From contig JALGQZ010000009.1 of NCBI GenBank assembly GCA_023105745.1, positions 13,130,564 to 13,194,563 on the forward strand: a stretch of DNA of 64,000 nucleotides, read 5' to 3'. The notes under the pieces were generated by a model, which worked only from the letters and a program-made list of their open reading frames with translations, searched no databases and had not been told where the DNA came from. Below, one piece after another: positions 11,700-23,001 of the stretch (position 1 is the first letter of the stretch; every line of letters starts with the position of its first letter). This stretch comes from Austropuccinia psidii (taxonomy: Eukaryota; Basidiomycota; Pucciniomycetes; Pucciniales; Sphaerophragmiaceae). The position numbers were made by a program, and so were the translations under genes.

Positions 11700-13622
11700 T
11701 GTGCAAGATGCTAAAATGCAGAAAGCCAAGCCTTCCAGAGGAAAAGGCTATACATCTGGATCATCTTGTATCACTAATATTGTGATAAACAACAAAGAAG
11801 GCAAGATACATCTTTACTAAGGTGCTTTATGCACTTGTGTTAGCAAAGATTATCTTTAAAAAATTTATACCAACTGGCAAGAACGATTAATGCCAATTGA
11901 AGGTATAAAATTCAGAAGTGCTGCTAGCCAAGATATTCACCCTTTGGGAATTCTTGAAGCAGAAATGATATTTTCTCACCCTGCAGGAAGTATCAGACTA
12001 AAATTTGAATTTTTTGTCATGAATAGCTGCACTTCACAGAATGTTATACTTGGGAATGATTATCTCAATATTTAAAATATTGATATTAATAATCATAAAG
12101 ACAGATATTTCACTATAGGGGAGAATTAAAGACAAAAATTTGCTTTTCCTCCAGAGAAGAAAGAAATAACCATCATCAGACAAGTAAAAAATGTTAATGA
12201 GGAAAAATTTGTGTCAGATGAGTTAATTGAAGCACAAATTAGTGCTGAATTAACATTAGAAATGAAGGGAAACCTTATTGAAATTTCATTCCAATATAGG
12301 GAAGCCTTTGCTTCCAATAATGAGCCACTAGCAGATATTAAAGGCCATGAAGTGGAAATTATTCCTAATGTGGAAAGGCCTTAACCTCCACTATTAAGAA
12401 TACCAGCTTACCCAGCTAGCCTCAGGGCTAGAGAAGCATTGGAAACTCATCTTCATGATCTAATGAAGCTGGGAGTCCTTAGAAAGGTTAGACAAAATGA
12501 GGAAGTAGAAGTCACAAACCCTGTAATTATTACTTGGCATAATAATAAATCAAGGATGGTTGGTGATTTTAGAGAATTGAATTCCTATACTATTCCAGAA
12601 AGGTATCCAATTCCTAGAATTTGTGAGACTTTGACTCAATTATCCAAAGCAAGATTCATCACTTCCATGCATTCCCTTAAAGGTTTCCATCAGAATGTTG
12701 TGAAACCTCATGATAGGAATTTATTGAGAAAGACTTCTCATTGTGGTATTTATAAATACTTGAGAATGCCTTTTGGTATTAAAAATGCACTGTCTCATTA
12801 TCAAAGAATGATTAATACCATCTTACCACATGAGCTATCAGGGGGATGGTTGATCATCTATATTGATGACATTATTATTTGTTCAGAAACCTGGAAATTG
12901 AATTTAGAGAGACTTTCATTGGTCCTTAAGAAGATTCTTCAAGTGAAAATGAAAATATCTCTTTAAAAATGCAATTTTGGGCTTCTTGAATTAAAATCTC
13001 TAGGGCATATAGTTTCAGGACTAAGCCTTGGTGTCAATAAAAACAAAGTGGCTGCATTCTTACTGAAACAACTGCCCCATAACAAAAAAGAAATGATGTC
13101 TTTCTTAGGGTTTGCCAGTTATTACAGACAACAACTTAAATATTTTGCAATCCATGCCAGATCATTGTACAGAATTTGTGACCAACAAGCTGTCTTTGAA
13201 TTGACACAAGAAATTATTCAAGAATATGATAGAATCAAGTATGACTCAACCAATTCACCATTATTATTGATTCCAGACTGGAAACTTCCTTTAAGGCTCT
13301 ATATCAATGCATGTGGTTAAGGTTTAAGTGCGGCTCTTCATCAAATTCAAATTGTTAATGACAAGCATTATGAAGGTCCAGTTTGTTTTATTTCAAGACA
13401 AATTGAAACTACAGAGGATAGGTATGGAGCAAGCCAAATAGAGTGCCTTTGCCTTGTTTGGGATTTGAAAAAACTTCATTATTATTGGGATGGTAGTTTG
13501 TTTGAAGTAATTACTGATTTTAATGCTTTAAAATCACTCCTTAACATGAAAACTCCTAACAGACACATGTTAACATGGCAGATTTCTATACAGGAGTATA
13601 GAGGCAATATGACCATGGTACA
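11700..13622 (+). pseudogene. pol: Degenerate pol of element A, 5' part: protease, RT, RNase H
   Basis: Protease region 11700-12075: the Asp-Ser/Thr-Gly site is replaced by L-Y-stop-G, so it is inactive, but the downstream ILGNDYL-like flap survives. The RT spans about 12439-13320 in one frame, with stops at 12964 and 13318. It keeps RMVGDFRELNSYTIPERYPI, LRMPFGIKNA and the catalytic YIDD at 12859-12870. RNase H starts near 13285; its first Asp is Asn (YINACG) and the ECL Glu and ITDFN Asp remain. The frame is cut at 13622 by a solo LTR and resumes after 15129. Older and more damaged than element C. Confidence 0.85.
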
Positions 13623-15128
13623 TGTCAGCCTGTGACTCAAAACAGAGCACTAGCATGACATCCAACATACCATAAATAATGGTATGACAGGTATTGAACA
13701 AACATGGTCAATACAGGTAATAAATAAGAGGAAAAAACTCCTCTTAAATTAAACACTAACCTTGTCCAAACAGAATAAGGAAACCTAGAGGAGAATAAAC
13801 AAGTCAAAACCCTTATTTTCACCTCTCATCTGACTTATGCATATTTAAGTTATTCTACACCAAAATGGTATTTTTCTTAAAGCTCACATAGAGAGCTACA
13901 CAATGGTATCATCCATGTTGCTGTAACACCACTACAACTGGAGATACCATATGACCTTTATTTTAAAACCAAGACCACCCTGAAAGCCAAAGAGGGCTTG
14001 TACAAAACTGTACAAAAGTGCAACCAAATTAAAGATCTGAACAAGAGCTCTAATTTGAGACACCTTAGACCTCTGTATCTCTTAAATTGACTGAGGGATC
14101 TTGGTTCAAAGGTTTAACAACCAAAATACAGATATTCTGAAAACAACAATGTAAACAAACCCCTGTATCTTTGGCATACACTCATACAACTGTACAGTGT
14201 AATATACCAAACTGTAGAGCTAATCAAGCCCTACAAGACTGTATCATTAGAATACAGATATCTTCCAAATTGAAGAAGATATCTGGTATGGAAGTTTTTG
14301 AAGCCTCATACTGATGTACAAAAATACATCCAAAAACTTAAAACCCTTATAACTTTTGCTATTTTAAAGAAGGGTAAACATGAAGCATACCAAATTGAAG
14401 CGCTCATTAAGCCCTTCAATTCTGTGCTCTTGGTTTCTTGATATCTTAAGAACTGACTGAGATATCTTGATTGGAAGGTTTTTCTAGCAATACATGACTG
14501 TATCAAACTTGTATCAAACAGTATTGCTCTCATACTTAAAATAATATACTTATGAAGATATAACCTTTCTAAAATCATCATTATTGATCATACAGACACC
14601 AGAACAACATCATCCAAGTGCTGACGTGGCAGGTGAAAAGTCTTTTCACCCTGTATTGATCCAGAAGGATCATTTGTGGTTCCAAAACCACAATTCTGCC
14701 TCTATTGACGTCAGAATTGATGATCCAGAACCACAGGCTGATCATTGGAGTGAAAAGTTTTACTCCTCTGACGTGTGAAGAGTTAATAACTCTTGACAGT
14801 CTTGAAAGGTATAAAAAGAAGGGTTTTTTCCTTGAAAACCCATCATCTTTATCTTATTATCCATATTCTTACGTGACAAAACTGTTATCAATCAGTAGTG
14901 TCCTTAGAATTATCATTAAAGATATAATTAGAATATAATTATTGTAGTACTTCTTTACAGTCAAAGATATTAGAGTATTGCAACCCAGGTCCTCAACAGA
15001 CTCATCACCACTGTTACCACGTAGCAGTAGGACCTGAAGAATTAAATTTATTTGTTTTTTGACGTGTCACAGTCATAATACTAGCTTGTAACTACATTTT
15101 ATAGCTACTATATAGACTCACCCTGACA
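13623..15128 (+). mobile_element. Solo LTR of the C family inserted in element A
   Basis: 1506 bases, beginning TGTCAGCCTGTGACTC and ending CCTGACA, flanked on both sides by GTACA (13618-13622 and 15129-15133), a perfect 5-bp target duplication. The RNase H coding sequence of element A is continuous once the insert and one repeat are removed, as comparison with B at 31284 shows. It is related to but clearly diverged from the LTRs at 34040 and 42276. It carries a hairpin near its start (CATACCAT/ATGGTATG). No internal region remains, so it arose by LTR-LTR recombination. Confidence 0.92.
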
Positions 15129-16823
15129 GTACATAAATTTAGAAATATTCACAAGAGTTCTGATGGCTTGAGTAGATGGGCATTAACCAATACACTTGAT
15201 AATCCTGTTTATGTTCCTGAAAATGCAGAACCTCAAATTCCAATTGAAGAAATTAATATCCCAGATGTAGGAACAGAATTACTTGAAGAGGTTAGAGAAA
15301 TCTATAAGAAAGATAAAAATTGTCATATTTTTAATCCTATCCTTGACAAAGATTCCAAAGATAAAGCTTTAGCTAATTCTTTGGATGATGTATGGAAAAC
15401 ATCATATGACAATGGAAGATTTCTTCTTCTGATGGTTTCTTGTATCACAGGTCTAAAAACACATGTCTCATGGTCTTATGTAGTAGAATATTCATTAAAA
15501 CATTATTACTAGAGTGCCATGACAACATTTATTCTGGACATCTGTCTGAGGATAGAACAATGGAAAGAATTCAGACATGTGATTGGTGGCCATCTTGGAG
15601 AAAAGATGTCATTGAGTACTGTCATAGTTGTGGCAGGTGCCAGAAGGCCAATAGAGCGACTGATGAAAGATTTGGTTTAATGATTAATATCCAAGAGCCA
15701 GGTACTGCATGGGAAGTGTTTCATATGTATTGGGTAACTGCCTTACCACCTGGTTGTGAAAAAGGACACAATTCATGTCTTGTTATTGTAGACAGGTACA
15801 GAAAAACCTAAATATTTTTACCATGTCATAAAGATGACACAGCTATGGATTCAGGCCTTTTAATTTGGAACAGAGTAATATCTCATACTGGTCTCTTTGA
15901 AAACATCATTAGTGATACAGACCCAAAATTTACCTAAGCCTTATGAAAAAATTTACATATGCTTTTGGGTACAAAACTATCATTCTCAACAGCTTATAAT
16001 CCACAAAAAGATGGATTAGCAAAAAGAATGATTAAGATCCTTGAGGAAATTATGAGAGGATTTTTTGCTTATGGAATGGAGTTTGAACATTCTGATGGCT
16101 TTACCCATGATTTTTGTACACTTATACCAGCATTGGAATTAGCCTACAAGACTTCTATCCATCCTTCAACAGGAAACCCTCCTGCAATGTTGGAAAAAGG
16201 ATTGAACCCTAAACTTCCAGTTGATACTTTAAAGAAAGATTTAGTTGATATTCATCCAACTTCTTCAAACTTTAAGCTATTGATTGATAAATTGGGGCAT
16301 CATGAAAATAGAAGGGTGACTGATGCCTTTGAATATGCTAAAAAAAGTGGGATAAAAGTCATAAAACCACAGAATTCAAAGTAGGGGACTTGATACTAGT
16401 TTCAACCTTGAGCTTTAATAATGTTAAAGGACCAAAGAAATTCAAAGATTCCTTTGCAGGACCATTTATTATTAAAGCCCTTCAGTGGAAAATTCAGTAC
16501 AAGTAGAACTGTCAGGAGAATTGGAAAGCAAACATCCAACTTTCCCTGTCAGTTTAGTAAAGTATTACACTTCAAGTGATAAGGAATTATTTCCTTTAAG
16601 AAATGAAACACACCTAGAAGTACCAAAACTTAATCAAAGTGTGTATAAGAAGGTGCTGAAAGTATTTAAAGAAAGAAGAATTAGGGGAAAAAATGAAAGA
16701 GAATATTTAGTCAGGTACAGAAATCCACAACATGAAGATGAGTGGCTTTCAGAAAGTAAAATACCTGATTCCCAAAGGTTTCTCAGAGGATTCAGACATG
16801 AGAGAAGACCAATTCCTCAATAA
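15129..16823 (+). pseudogene. pol: Degenerate pol of element A, 3' part: RNase H end, integrase, chromodomain
   Basis: RNase H ends with SSDGLSRW, then the linker and integrase. The zinc-binding part keeps its residues (CHD, GHLS, CHSCGRC). The catalytic core is lost: first Asp is Tyr (MYWVTALPPG), the second Asp remains (SDTDPKFT), and the Glu is Lys (DGLAKRM). Frameshifts lie near 15430 and 16360, with stops at about 15809 and 15936. The C-terminal chromodomain (about 16650-16810, EREYLVRYRNPQHEDEWL) is open and best preserved. In related elements this domain directs integration to histone-marked heterochromatin. The stop is TAA at 16821. Confidence 0.85.
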
Positions 16824-16883
16824 AAGTTTTAATTGTGTGCTTTACATAATTGAAAGTATAAGTAGAGAGGTTGGAAAGTGGAT

Positions 16884-16911
16884 TATACCCCCCAATTCAA
16901 TTGGGGGTATA
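16884..16911 (+). other. Hairpin just upstream of the polypurine tract, element A
   Basis: TATACCCCC-C-AATT, C, AATTGGGGGTATA: a 13-bp stem with one bulged C and a single-base loop. It lies between the pol stop and the polypurine tract. Element B keeps a shorter form at 33043-33071 (CCCCAATT-C-AATTGGGG). In E the region is degraded. It may act in 3' end formation, minus-strand priming or transcript stability; this is inference. Confidence 0.5.
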
Positions 16912-16943
16912 CTACTAAGGAAAAATTGTAATACAACTTTTTT

Positions 16944-16955
16944 GGTGGTAGGGAA
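16944..16955 (+). other. Polypurine tract (PPT) of element A
   Basis: GGTGGTAGGGAA ends directly at the 3' LTR and follows a T-rich run, as expected for the plus-strand primer. The same 12 bases precede the 3' LTR of B (33105-33116), and E has GGTGTTAGGGAA (54307-54318). Confidence 0.7.
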
Positions 16956-19394
16956 TGTGAGCCTGTGAGGTGTGTATGACATACCCATAAGGCCACAAAT
17001 AACTTTATACACAGTTTATTTATTCTTTAACAGACTTATCAATTGGATTAAAAATAAAAAATAACAAAAAATAAATATAACTTTTTTTGGATAAACGAAG
17101 TTCTAATTATTATGTCATTTCTGGATTCTACACCAAAAATAACCTAGGCTAGACCCATAGAGTGTCATACCCAAAAATGATTATTTCATAGGTTATCAGA
17201 AGATTGAAGAATTTAACAGTAAAATTGCAACTTCTTTTAACATTTTTAAATTTTAAATTTGAGCTTAAATAAGCTTAAATTTAAAGTTGCATAAGGTTTA
17301 TGTAAAATTACAGAAATTTTAGTTGAAATTGAGGTGTTGTGTATATTCACTGAATTGGCTAAGGATTTGCCATACAGAATGTAAATCCCGCATGAGCTTA
17401 ATTTAACAGAGTTTTAAGCCATAGTATAGCTTTAAATAAATAAAAGGGCAAGATCCAGGCAAAAAGGTGGCACACCAAAAAGACCAAATAGAGCTGGGGT
17501 ACCCAGCTCCTTTGATCTGCAAGAATTCAATTAAGGTTTTACACCTGTATTGAAGGATTTTCAACCCTATTTAAACTTTAATATTGGAATTTTATCCAGC
17601 CTTAAGGTTTAAACTGGTTTTATCCCAATTTGAATAGGAATTTCAAGCTGCCAAAGGGTAAATCCCAATGTGAAAGCTTTAAATCAAGGTTTTAAGAGCT
17701 TTCAGAGGTTAATTAAACTTAAACATTTATAGTTACAAGAATTAAAAGCTTATCAAAAGCCAACGTTTGGTGTGTATTGCTATTTTACCTGGGAAAATAG
17801 AAACAACTTCAAAAATTCATTGAAAATCCAATTCTGAATGGATTTGCTTAAATATTTTAAACATATTACAAATTTATGTTATCTGTGTATTCATTGAATT
17901 TTAAGTATCTTTTATAAACAGGTTTTATTGGTATTTAGCCTGGAAATTTACTTTTTTAATTATACTTGAAGATGATTGAGATTTCTAGTAAAATTAATCA
18001 AAAATTGAGTTTAAGAGATTTTTGTTTGTAATATTATTTTTGAGTTTTTCATGTGATGAACCTCAATTGAAATGAGCTCAAAATAATCAATCCAAAAGAG
18101 GATTAAAGTTACTTGGATTTAAGAATAACACTGGTAGCTTTGACTTGGAATTAAAAATAAGTTACCTTAAGCTAAGAACCTTATTTTTAAGTATTGTTTT
18201 TCAGTTTTTACCTGAGAACACCCTCTATATCCATTATGAAACATGAGAGCGGGTCTGCAGGCCTAAAAAGAGCCTACACATCATTGTTTTTGCCAACAAC
18301 AATTATTCATTCCAATCATATTAGACATTTAAACAGGTAAAGCTTTAGTAAATATAGAATCTTATTATTAAAGTAATTCTTGAGTAATTTTATTTCTTAT
18401 CCATATCAAAATTAAAGAATTGAAATAATAGAATAAAGATTATTGTTTTAATCACCAAAAATAAATTTCATTATATAAAATTATTGTCTTAAATATTTTT
18501 TAAAATCCACAAATTCCTTCTAAAAACTCTTTAATCATATTTTTTATCATGAAAAGGTTTTTCATCTTTTGAAATATTAATTTTTGGCATTCTCTTAGCT
18601 TCTAATCATTATTTAATATAATAACTGCTGTTGTTTGACTTGTTGTATTAAATAAACATTTTAAGTAAGTTTTCTCTAAGGATCTATATTTTTTATCTAT
18701 TATTGGTTTTTTTATATAGAATTTTCTATAAGAATTATCTCTGAACAGTGTGTGTGATAATTTATTTTATAAATAATATTTATATTCTTTATAAGTGGAT
18801 TAATATTATTATTTTCCACATGTAGTTGTCTCATTAAGAGATTTATCATAAAAAGCTGTTTTATATCTTAAAATATTGATTTTTGGCATGCTTTTAACTG
18901 ATAATAATTATTTGATATAATAAATGTTTTTGTTTGACTTGTGGCATTAAATAAATATTATATGTATGTTTTCTCTAAGGCTCTATATTTCTTTATCTAT
19001 TATTTGTTTCTTTATATAGAATTTTATATAAGAATTATCTCTGCAGAGTGTGTTTGATAATTTCTTTCATAAATAATGTTTATATTATTTCCAAGTGGAT
19101 AAATATTATTATTTTCCAGGTTTAACTTTCTCATTAAGAGATTTAAGATTCTTATTGCTATATTCCTCAGTAACTATAACAAAAATAGAATAATTATAAT
19201 TTATTATAATTATTAAGATATTTTTTTATTATCAAATTATTCAATAATAATTAAATTTCTTTTTTTTATTATTTTTAATAATTATATAAATTGGTGGTTG
19301 TAATATTTAATTATATTATATTTTCTACTGAGGGCAGTCATAGTCCTCTTAATATTTGCTACTATTATTAAGAGTTTAATATACAAACCTTACA
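16956..19394 (+). repeat. 3' LTR of element A
   Basis: 2439 bases, starting TGTGAGCCTGTGAGG and ending AAACCTTACA. It is longer than the 5' copy because of a 299-bp tandem duplication (18545-19143). The remainder aligns with the 5' LTR end to end. Confidence 0.9.
18545..19143 (+). repeat. 299-bp tandem duplication inside the element A 3' LTR
   Basis: Copy 1 (18545-18843) and copy 2 (18844-about 19142) both run from TATCAT through TTGACTTGT, TTAAATAAA and TATATAGAATTTT to TCTCATTAAGAGA. The 5' LTR and the LTRs of B have a single copy. The copies now differ at many positions, so the duplication is old. Confidence 0.8.
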
Positions 19395-19464
19395 CTTTTA
19401 TAAGATTAGATTGGATTCATTTTGAAGTCAAATTTGTACTCAAGCTGAAGTAATATTTAATTTA

Positions 19465-20026
19465 GGGTGTTGGTAAACCCATGTAAGCTTTTAGTAAAAA
19501 AAACATAAGCACTTACGTGTTTTTACCAAAACTTACGTGTTTTTCCATAAATTGGTAAAAACACATAATTGTATGGTAAAAAAACATAAGGGGTGGTTTT
19601 TAAATGAAATATGGCTATTTATGGCATTTTGAAGGCTATTAATGGAATTATAAATGCCATAAATGTCATTATTAATGCCATAAATGGCATTATAAATGCA
19701 ATAGAGGTAATCATTAATGCCATAAATGGCATTATCAATGCAATAAAGGGAATTATTAATGCTATAAATGGCATTTTTAATGCCACAGATGGAATTTTTG
19801 ATGCCACTAATGGCATTATTAATCCCATAAATGGCATTGTTAAGGCCACAAATGACATTAACAGTGCCATTTAGGAAATTGTTAAGGCTATTAATGACAT
19901 TAAAAATGCCATAAATGGCATTGTTAAGGCCATTCAAAATGGAATGAATGGCCTTAACATTTTTAGTAAAAACACGCAAGGGCTTCTGTGTTTTTACTAA
20001 AAGCTTGTGTGGGTTTACCAACACCC
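19465..20026. mobile_element. Non-autonomous DNA transposon (MITE) with 8-bp target duplication
   Basis: 562 bp. Ends are GGGTGTTGGTAAACCCA and its inverse (TGGGTTTACCAACACCC). The inverted repeat continues imperfectly for about 60 bases, including AAGCTTTTAGTAAAAA, with subterminal CTTACGTGTTTTTA-like motifs. TTAATTTA lies immediately outside both ends (19457-19464 and 20027-20034), a perfect 8-bp duplication. Eight bases fits the hAT superfamily. A TTAA duplication (piggyBac-like) is possible but explains fewer bases. No transposase is present. The core is a 15-unit palindromic tandem array. It lies just outside element A's 3' LTR, so it inserted independently. Confidence 0.8.
19619..19933. 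repeat. Fifteen 21-bp palindromic tandem repeats in the MITE core
   Basis: Exactly 15 units of 21 bp with no insertion or deletion. The consensus unit is an AA spacer followed by ATGGCATTA-T-TAATGCCAT, an odd palindrome of 9+1+9 bases, so each unit can fold on itself and pair with its neighbours. Units differ by substitutions only. Because the period is 7 codons, both strands are open: 19611-19874 forward has an ATG and reads as 87 Ile/Asn-rich residues (repeats like NGIINAI), and the reverse strand is open from 20024 to 19533 but starts at GTG. I do not call either as a gene. Confidence 0.9.
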
Positions 20027-20034
20027 TTAATTTA

Positions 20035-23001
20035 AATCATAATCTAGGCTTTGAGTAAGGTTGAATTCAGGCTTAAAGCTATAACTTATTGATTTGGGCC
20101 TTTGAGTTGAAGCTGGGACTTTATAATAGAAGAAATGAGGAAAAATTCAGAAAAGATATGAAAGCCTTTGATATTAAATCAAAAAAATAAGATATACTGA
20201 ATGTTTTGAAATGAATTGAGAAAATCTTATGTCAAATTATATTCTTCAAAATTGAAGATATTTTAATTCATAAAACATATCAAATATTTTAATCATGATA
20301 TAAAAAATACATTAAATTTTGAAATGAATGGAATTTTTATATTTAAACATCTTAGAAATATACAATCACTCCAACCTTTAATTAATTCCTGATTCAAAAT
20401 ATTTTCTTTCCAAAAATGAGGAAACTCATTCCACTTGTTTATGCTCAATTTTGGGAAGTGTTTGGAGACTTCTTAGTAGAGACTCTTATTAATTTCTGTT
20501 TAAATTATTATATGTTGGCTCCAAAATACACTAGAAACATCCTTTGAATAGCCCCTTTTGATTTTTTCACCAGTTTGTTAATATAAGCTCAAATTTTCCT
20601 AATTAATATGGCTAAAGTGTCTTTCAATATAATATTTAAGAGAATTGAAAGAGTCTTAAATTTAATGAGTCCCTTGAGGAGAAACCTTTTGAAATGCAAA
20701 AATATCTTTACAGTTAAATTTCTATGGGAATTTTGTATTTTGAGGATTGTGTTTCTTCAAGGATAAAAATGAATTACAATAAAAATGGTTTTTTATATAT
20801 TTCTCTTAAGATGTGTATAATTCAAATTTAAAAAAATGTTAAAATAGACTTTTTTGATGTTTCAGAGTTAAAATTCATTGAAGGGAAGAAATTTTCTTAT
20901 TTCTTTTTTTATTTTTTGAAAGGAACTAGGGTATTTCAAATAATTTTGTGTGATATCTATCAGATTTCGATTTGATTAAACATGATTGGATTTTTGAGGA
21001 CTCAAAGAAGTATTGAAATTTTTTTTATTTTCCTCAAAAATATCTGTAAAAAACAAATCATTTTGATAATTATCATATCTATCAAAATTTATTTCAGATC
21101 TATTCTTCCTCCTCATAGTAACTTATTAATCCCAGGTACATAATATTAGAAAATGTTTTTTCAATTCAGTGATAGAATAGTAAAATACAGGAAGAATTTT
21201 GTAAATGTTATTATAATTACCCATCAAAAATTTCATTTTGTTTTAGTATTTTTGAAAAGGAAGAATTATTTGAATTATTCTTATATTGTAGGAGATAGTA
21301 ATTAAAAAAAAATATGAAAAGATTTCCATTTAATCCAAAATTTCACATGAAATAAATTTAGAAAGTAGAGAGAGAGAGAGTTGATTTTGTTGTAATAATG
21401 TTCTCAAAGTATTAAAATGAAAATTGTTTCAAATAAGCCCTTTTTTCTTTTCAAAAGCCAGAGGAACTATTAGTTATATGAGAATATTCTTCCAATCTGA
21501 ATTCACATAAAAGAGTTTTCCCAATTGAATTTGGTGAAATAATTTTTATAGCCTTCTCAGCCAAGAAATCCCAATTTTATGGGGGTTTTTAAAAAATATT
21601 ACAGATTTAATTGTTTTTCATCTGATTCAAAGGGAGATATGCAGATATCCCAAGAAAATAAAGCTTGAACTGAAAAAATTCAAACAATTATTTAAAGGAA
21701 GGAATTGTTAGCTTGGAGCTTAAATTTAAAAAAAAGATTTCCCATAGAGTATCAATTAAAATACTTGGAAAATTTAATTTTACTCAAGTGGAAACAAAAC
21801 AAAGATTCTTCCCTTTGACTTCAAAAATGTTTATTACATGGATAAGCATTGGAAGAAATTAGATGGGGCTTTTAAAGTAGACTTCAAATTGAATAACTTT
21901 CTCACAGATTTTGAAGTTATTTTACATGTGTACTTGTACTTCACATCATACTCTTAATCTTGGTAGAGTTTGAAAAAAAGTGATAAAAACAATGTTTTGG
22001 GACATAACAAATATTTTGTTTATGTTTTCAAGTATTATTTCTCTAACAAATTTGAGAATATGGTTTTTTCTGTTTCAAGGGGGTGATGTAATTCCAAGGT
22101 CAATTTGGCCATATTATCTTCAAGAACTTTATTTTTTGGATATTTTTGGTCTTTATTATTAGTATTCTTTTTCAAAGAAATATGCTTAATGATTAATACT
22201 TTAATCCCATTCTTGAGGTTTTAAAAACAATTTTAAGGTATTTTTGTGTAATTTCTTTCTTGAAAGTTTTGAAGTGCTTTTAGACACAAATTTTTGGTCT
22301 CATGGAAAAATTAAAAAAATGGCCATAATTTTGTGAAACAAAGCAACCAGAAGGTATGACCAAACCAAAAGTATATATTCAGAATATGCACAGGATTTAG
22401 AGAAAGCCAAAATATTAATTTCCTGGAAAGCTTTGAAATAAATATATGGAGATTTCATCTCATCTGAGCTGGGCCAAAAAATATTGAAAGTGAGGGAATA
22501 AAACTAAAAGAAAAAGTTACATAAAAAATTAATGAAAATAGTTGATAGTGCAATGATATTCCTAATTTGGATTTCACAAAATAACAAGGAGAATTGATTA
22601 AAAAACAAATAATTAGTCATTTACCTTAATTTTAATTGAAAGAATCATTGATTTTTTACTGCAGAGTTTTGAAAATCAATTTTGAATATGGAAAAGGGCA
22701 AATTGAACAAGCTTATAGAAGAATGAAAAGGTGTATCTTCCCACAATTTCTGAATATACTGATATTACTTGAAGATGAAAAGGAGAATTTATGAGTTTTT
22801 GTGTTTCAAATGGTTTTAGTAAAATGAACACAAGGAATTTTTAAAATTTTGGGCTCACAGAGTTTGAATTTCTAAATCATTACTCACAGCTATAAGGCTT
22901 AATATAAATAGTTAAAATTATTCCAAAGATTTTTGAAATTTGAAATAATCATTTAGTCCATAATATCCAATATAATTTTCCAGTTATTGGAATTGAATAT
23001 G
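20035..23001. other. AT-rich DNA between the MITE and element B, no gene recognised
   Basis: Stops in all frames. The longest open stretch (21980-22162, 60 codons) is hydrophobic and AT-driven with no recognisable domain. There is a short AG microsatellite near 21367-21380. No repeat termini were seen. The last five bases (ATATG, 22997-23001) are the target duplication of element B. Confidence 0.6.

Larger units (their letters stand above)
6591..19394 (+). mobile_element. Element A: degenerate Ty3/gypsy chromodomain retrotransposon
   Basis: Two related long terminal repeats begin TGTGAGCCTGTGAG and end TTACA, and flank gag-pol remnants in Ty3/gypsy order: Gag, protease, reverse transcriptase, RNase H, integrase, chromodomain. 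The five bases outside each end (TGTTT left, CTTTT right) match at only three positions, so the target duplication is eroded or absent. The two LTRs differ at roughly one base in ten by eye, so the insertion is old. Pol has lost catalytic residues (protease Asp, first RNase H Asp, integrase Asp and Glu), and a solo LTR of another family interrupts RNase H. It cannot be autonomous. Confidence 0.9.

Noticed and set aside
19619..19933. CRISPR-like array
   Set aside because: Units are contiguous 21-mers without spacers, inside a eukaryotic transposon.
19533..20024. Reverse-strand 163-codon open frame across the MITE
   Set aside because: It starts at GTG inside the terminal inverted repeat and is open because the 21-bp repeat has no stops in that frame; no recognisable domain.
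21367..21380. AG dinucleotide microsatellite
   Set aside because: Seven units only; ordinary and not informative.
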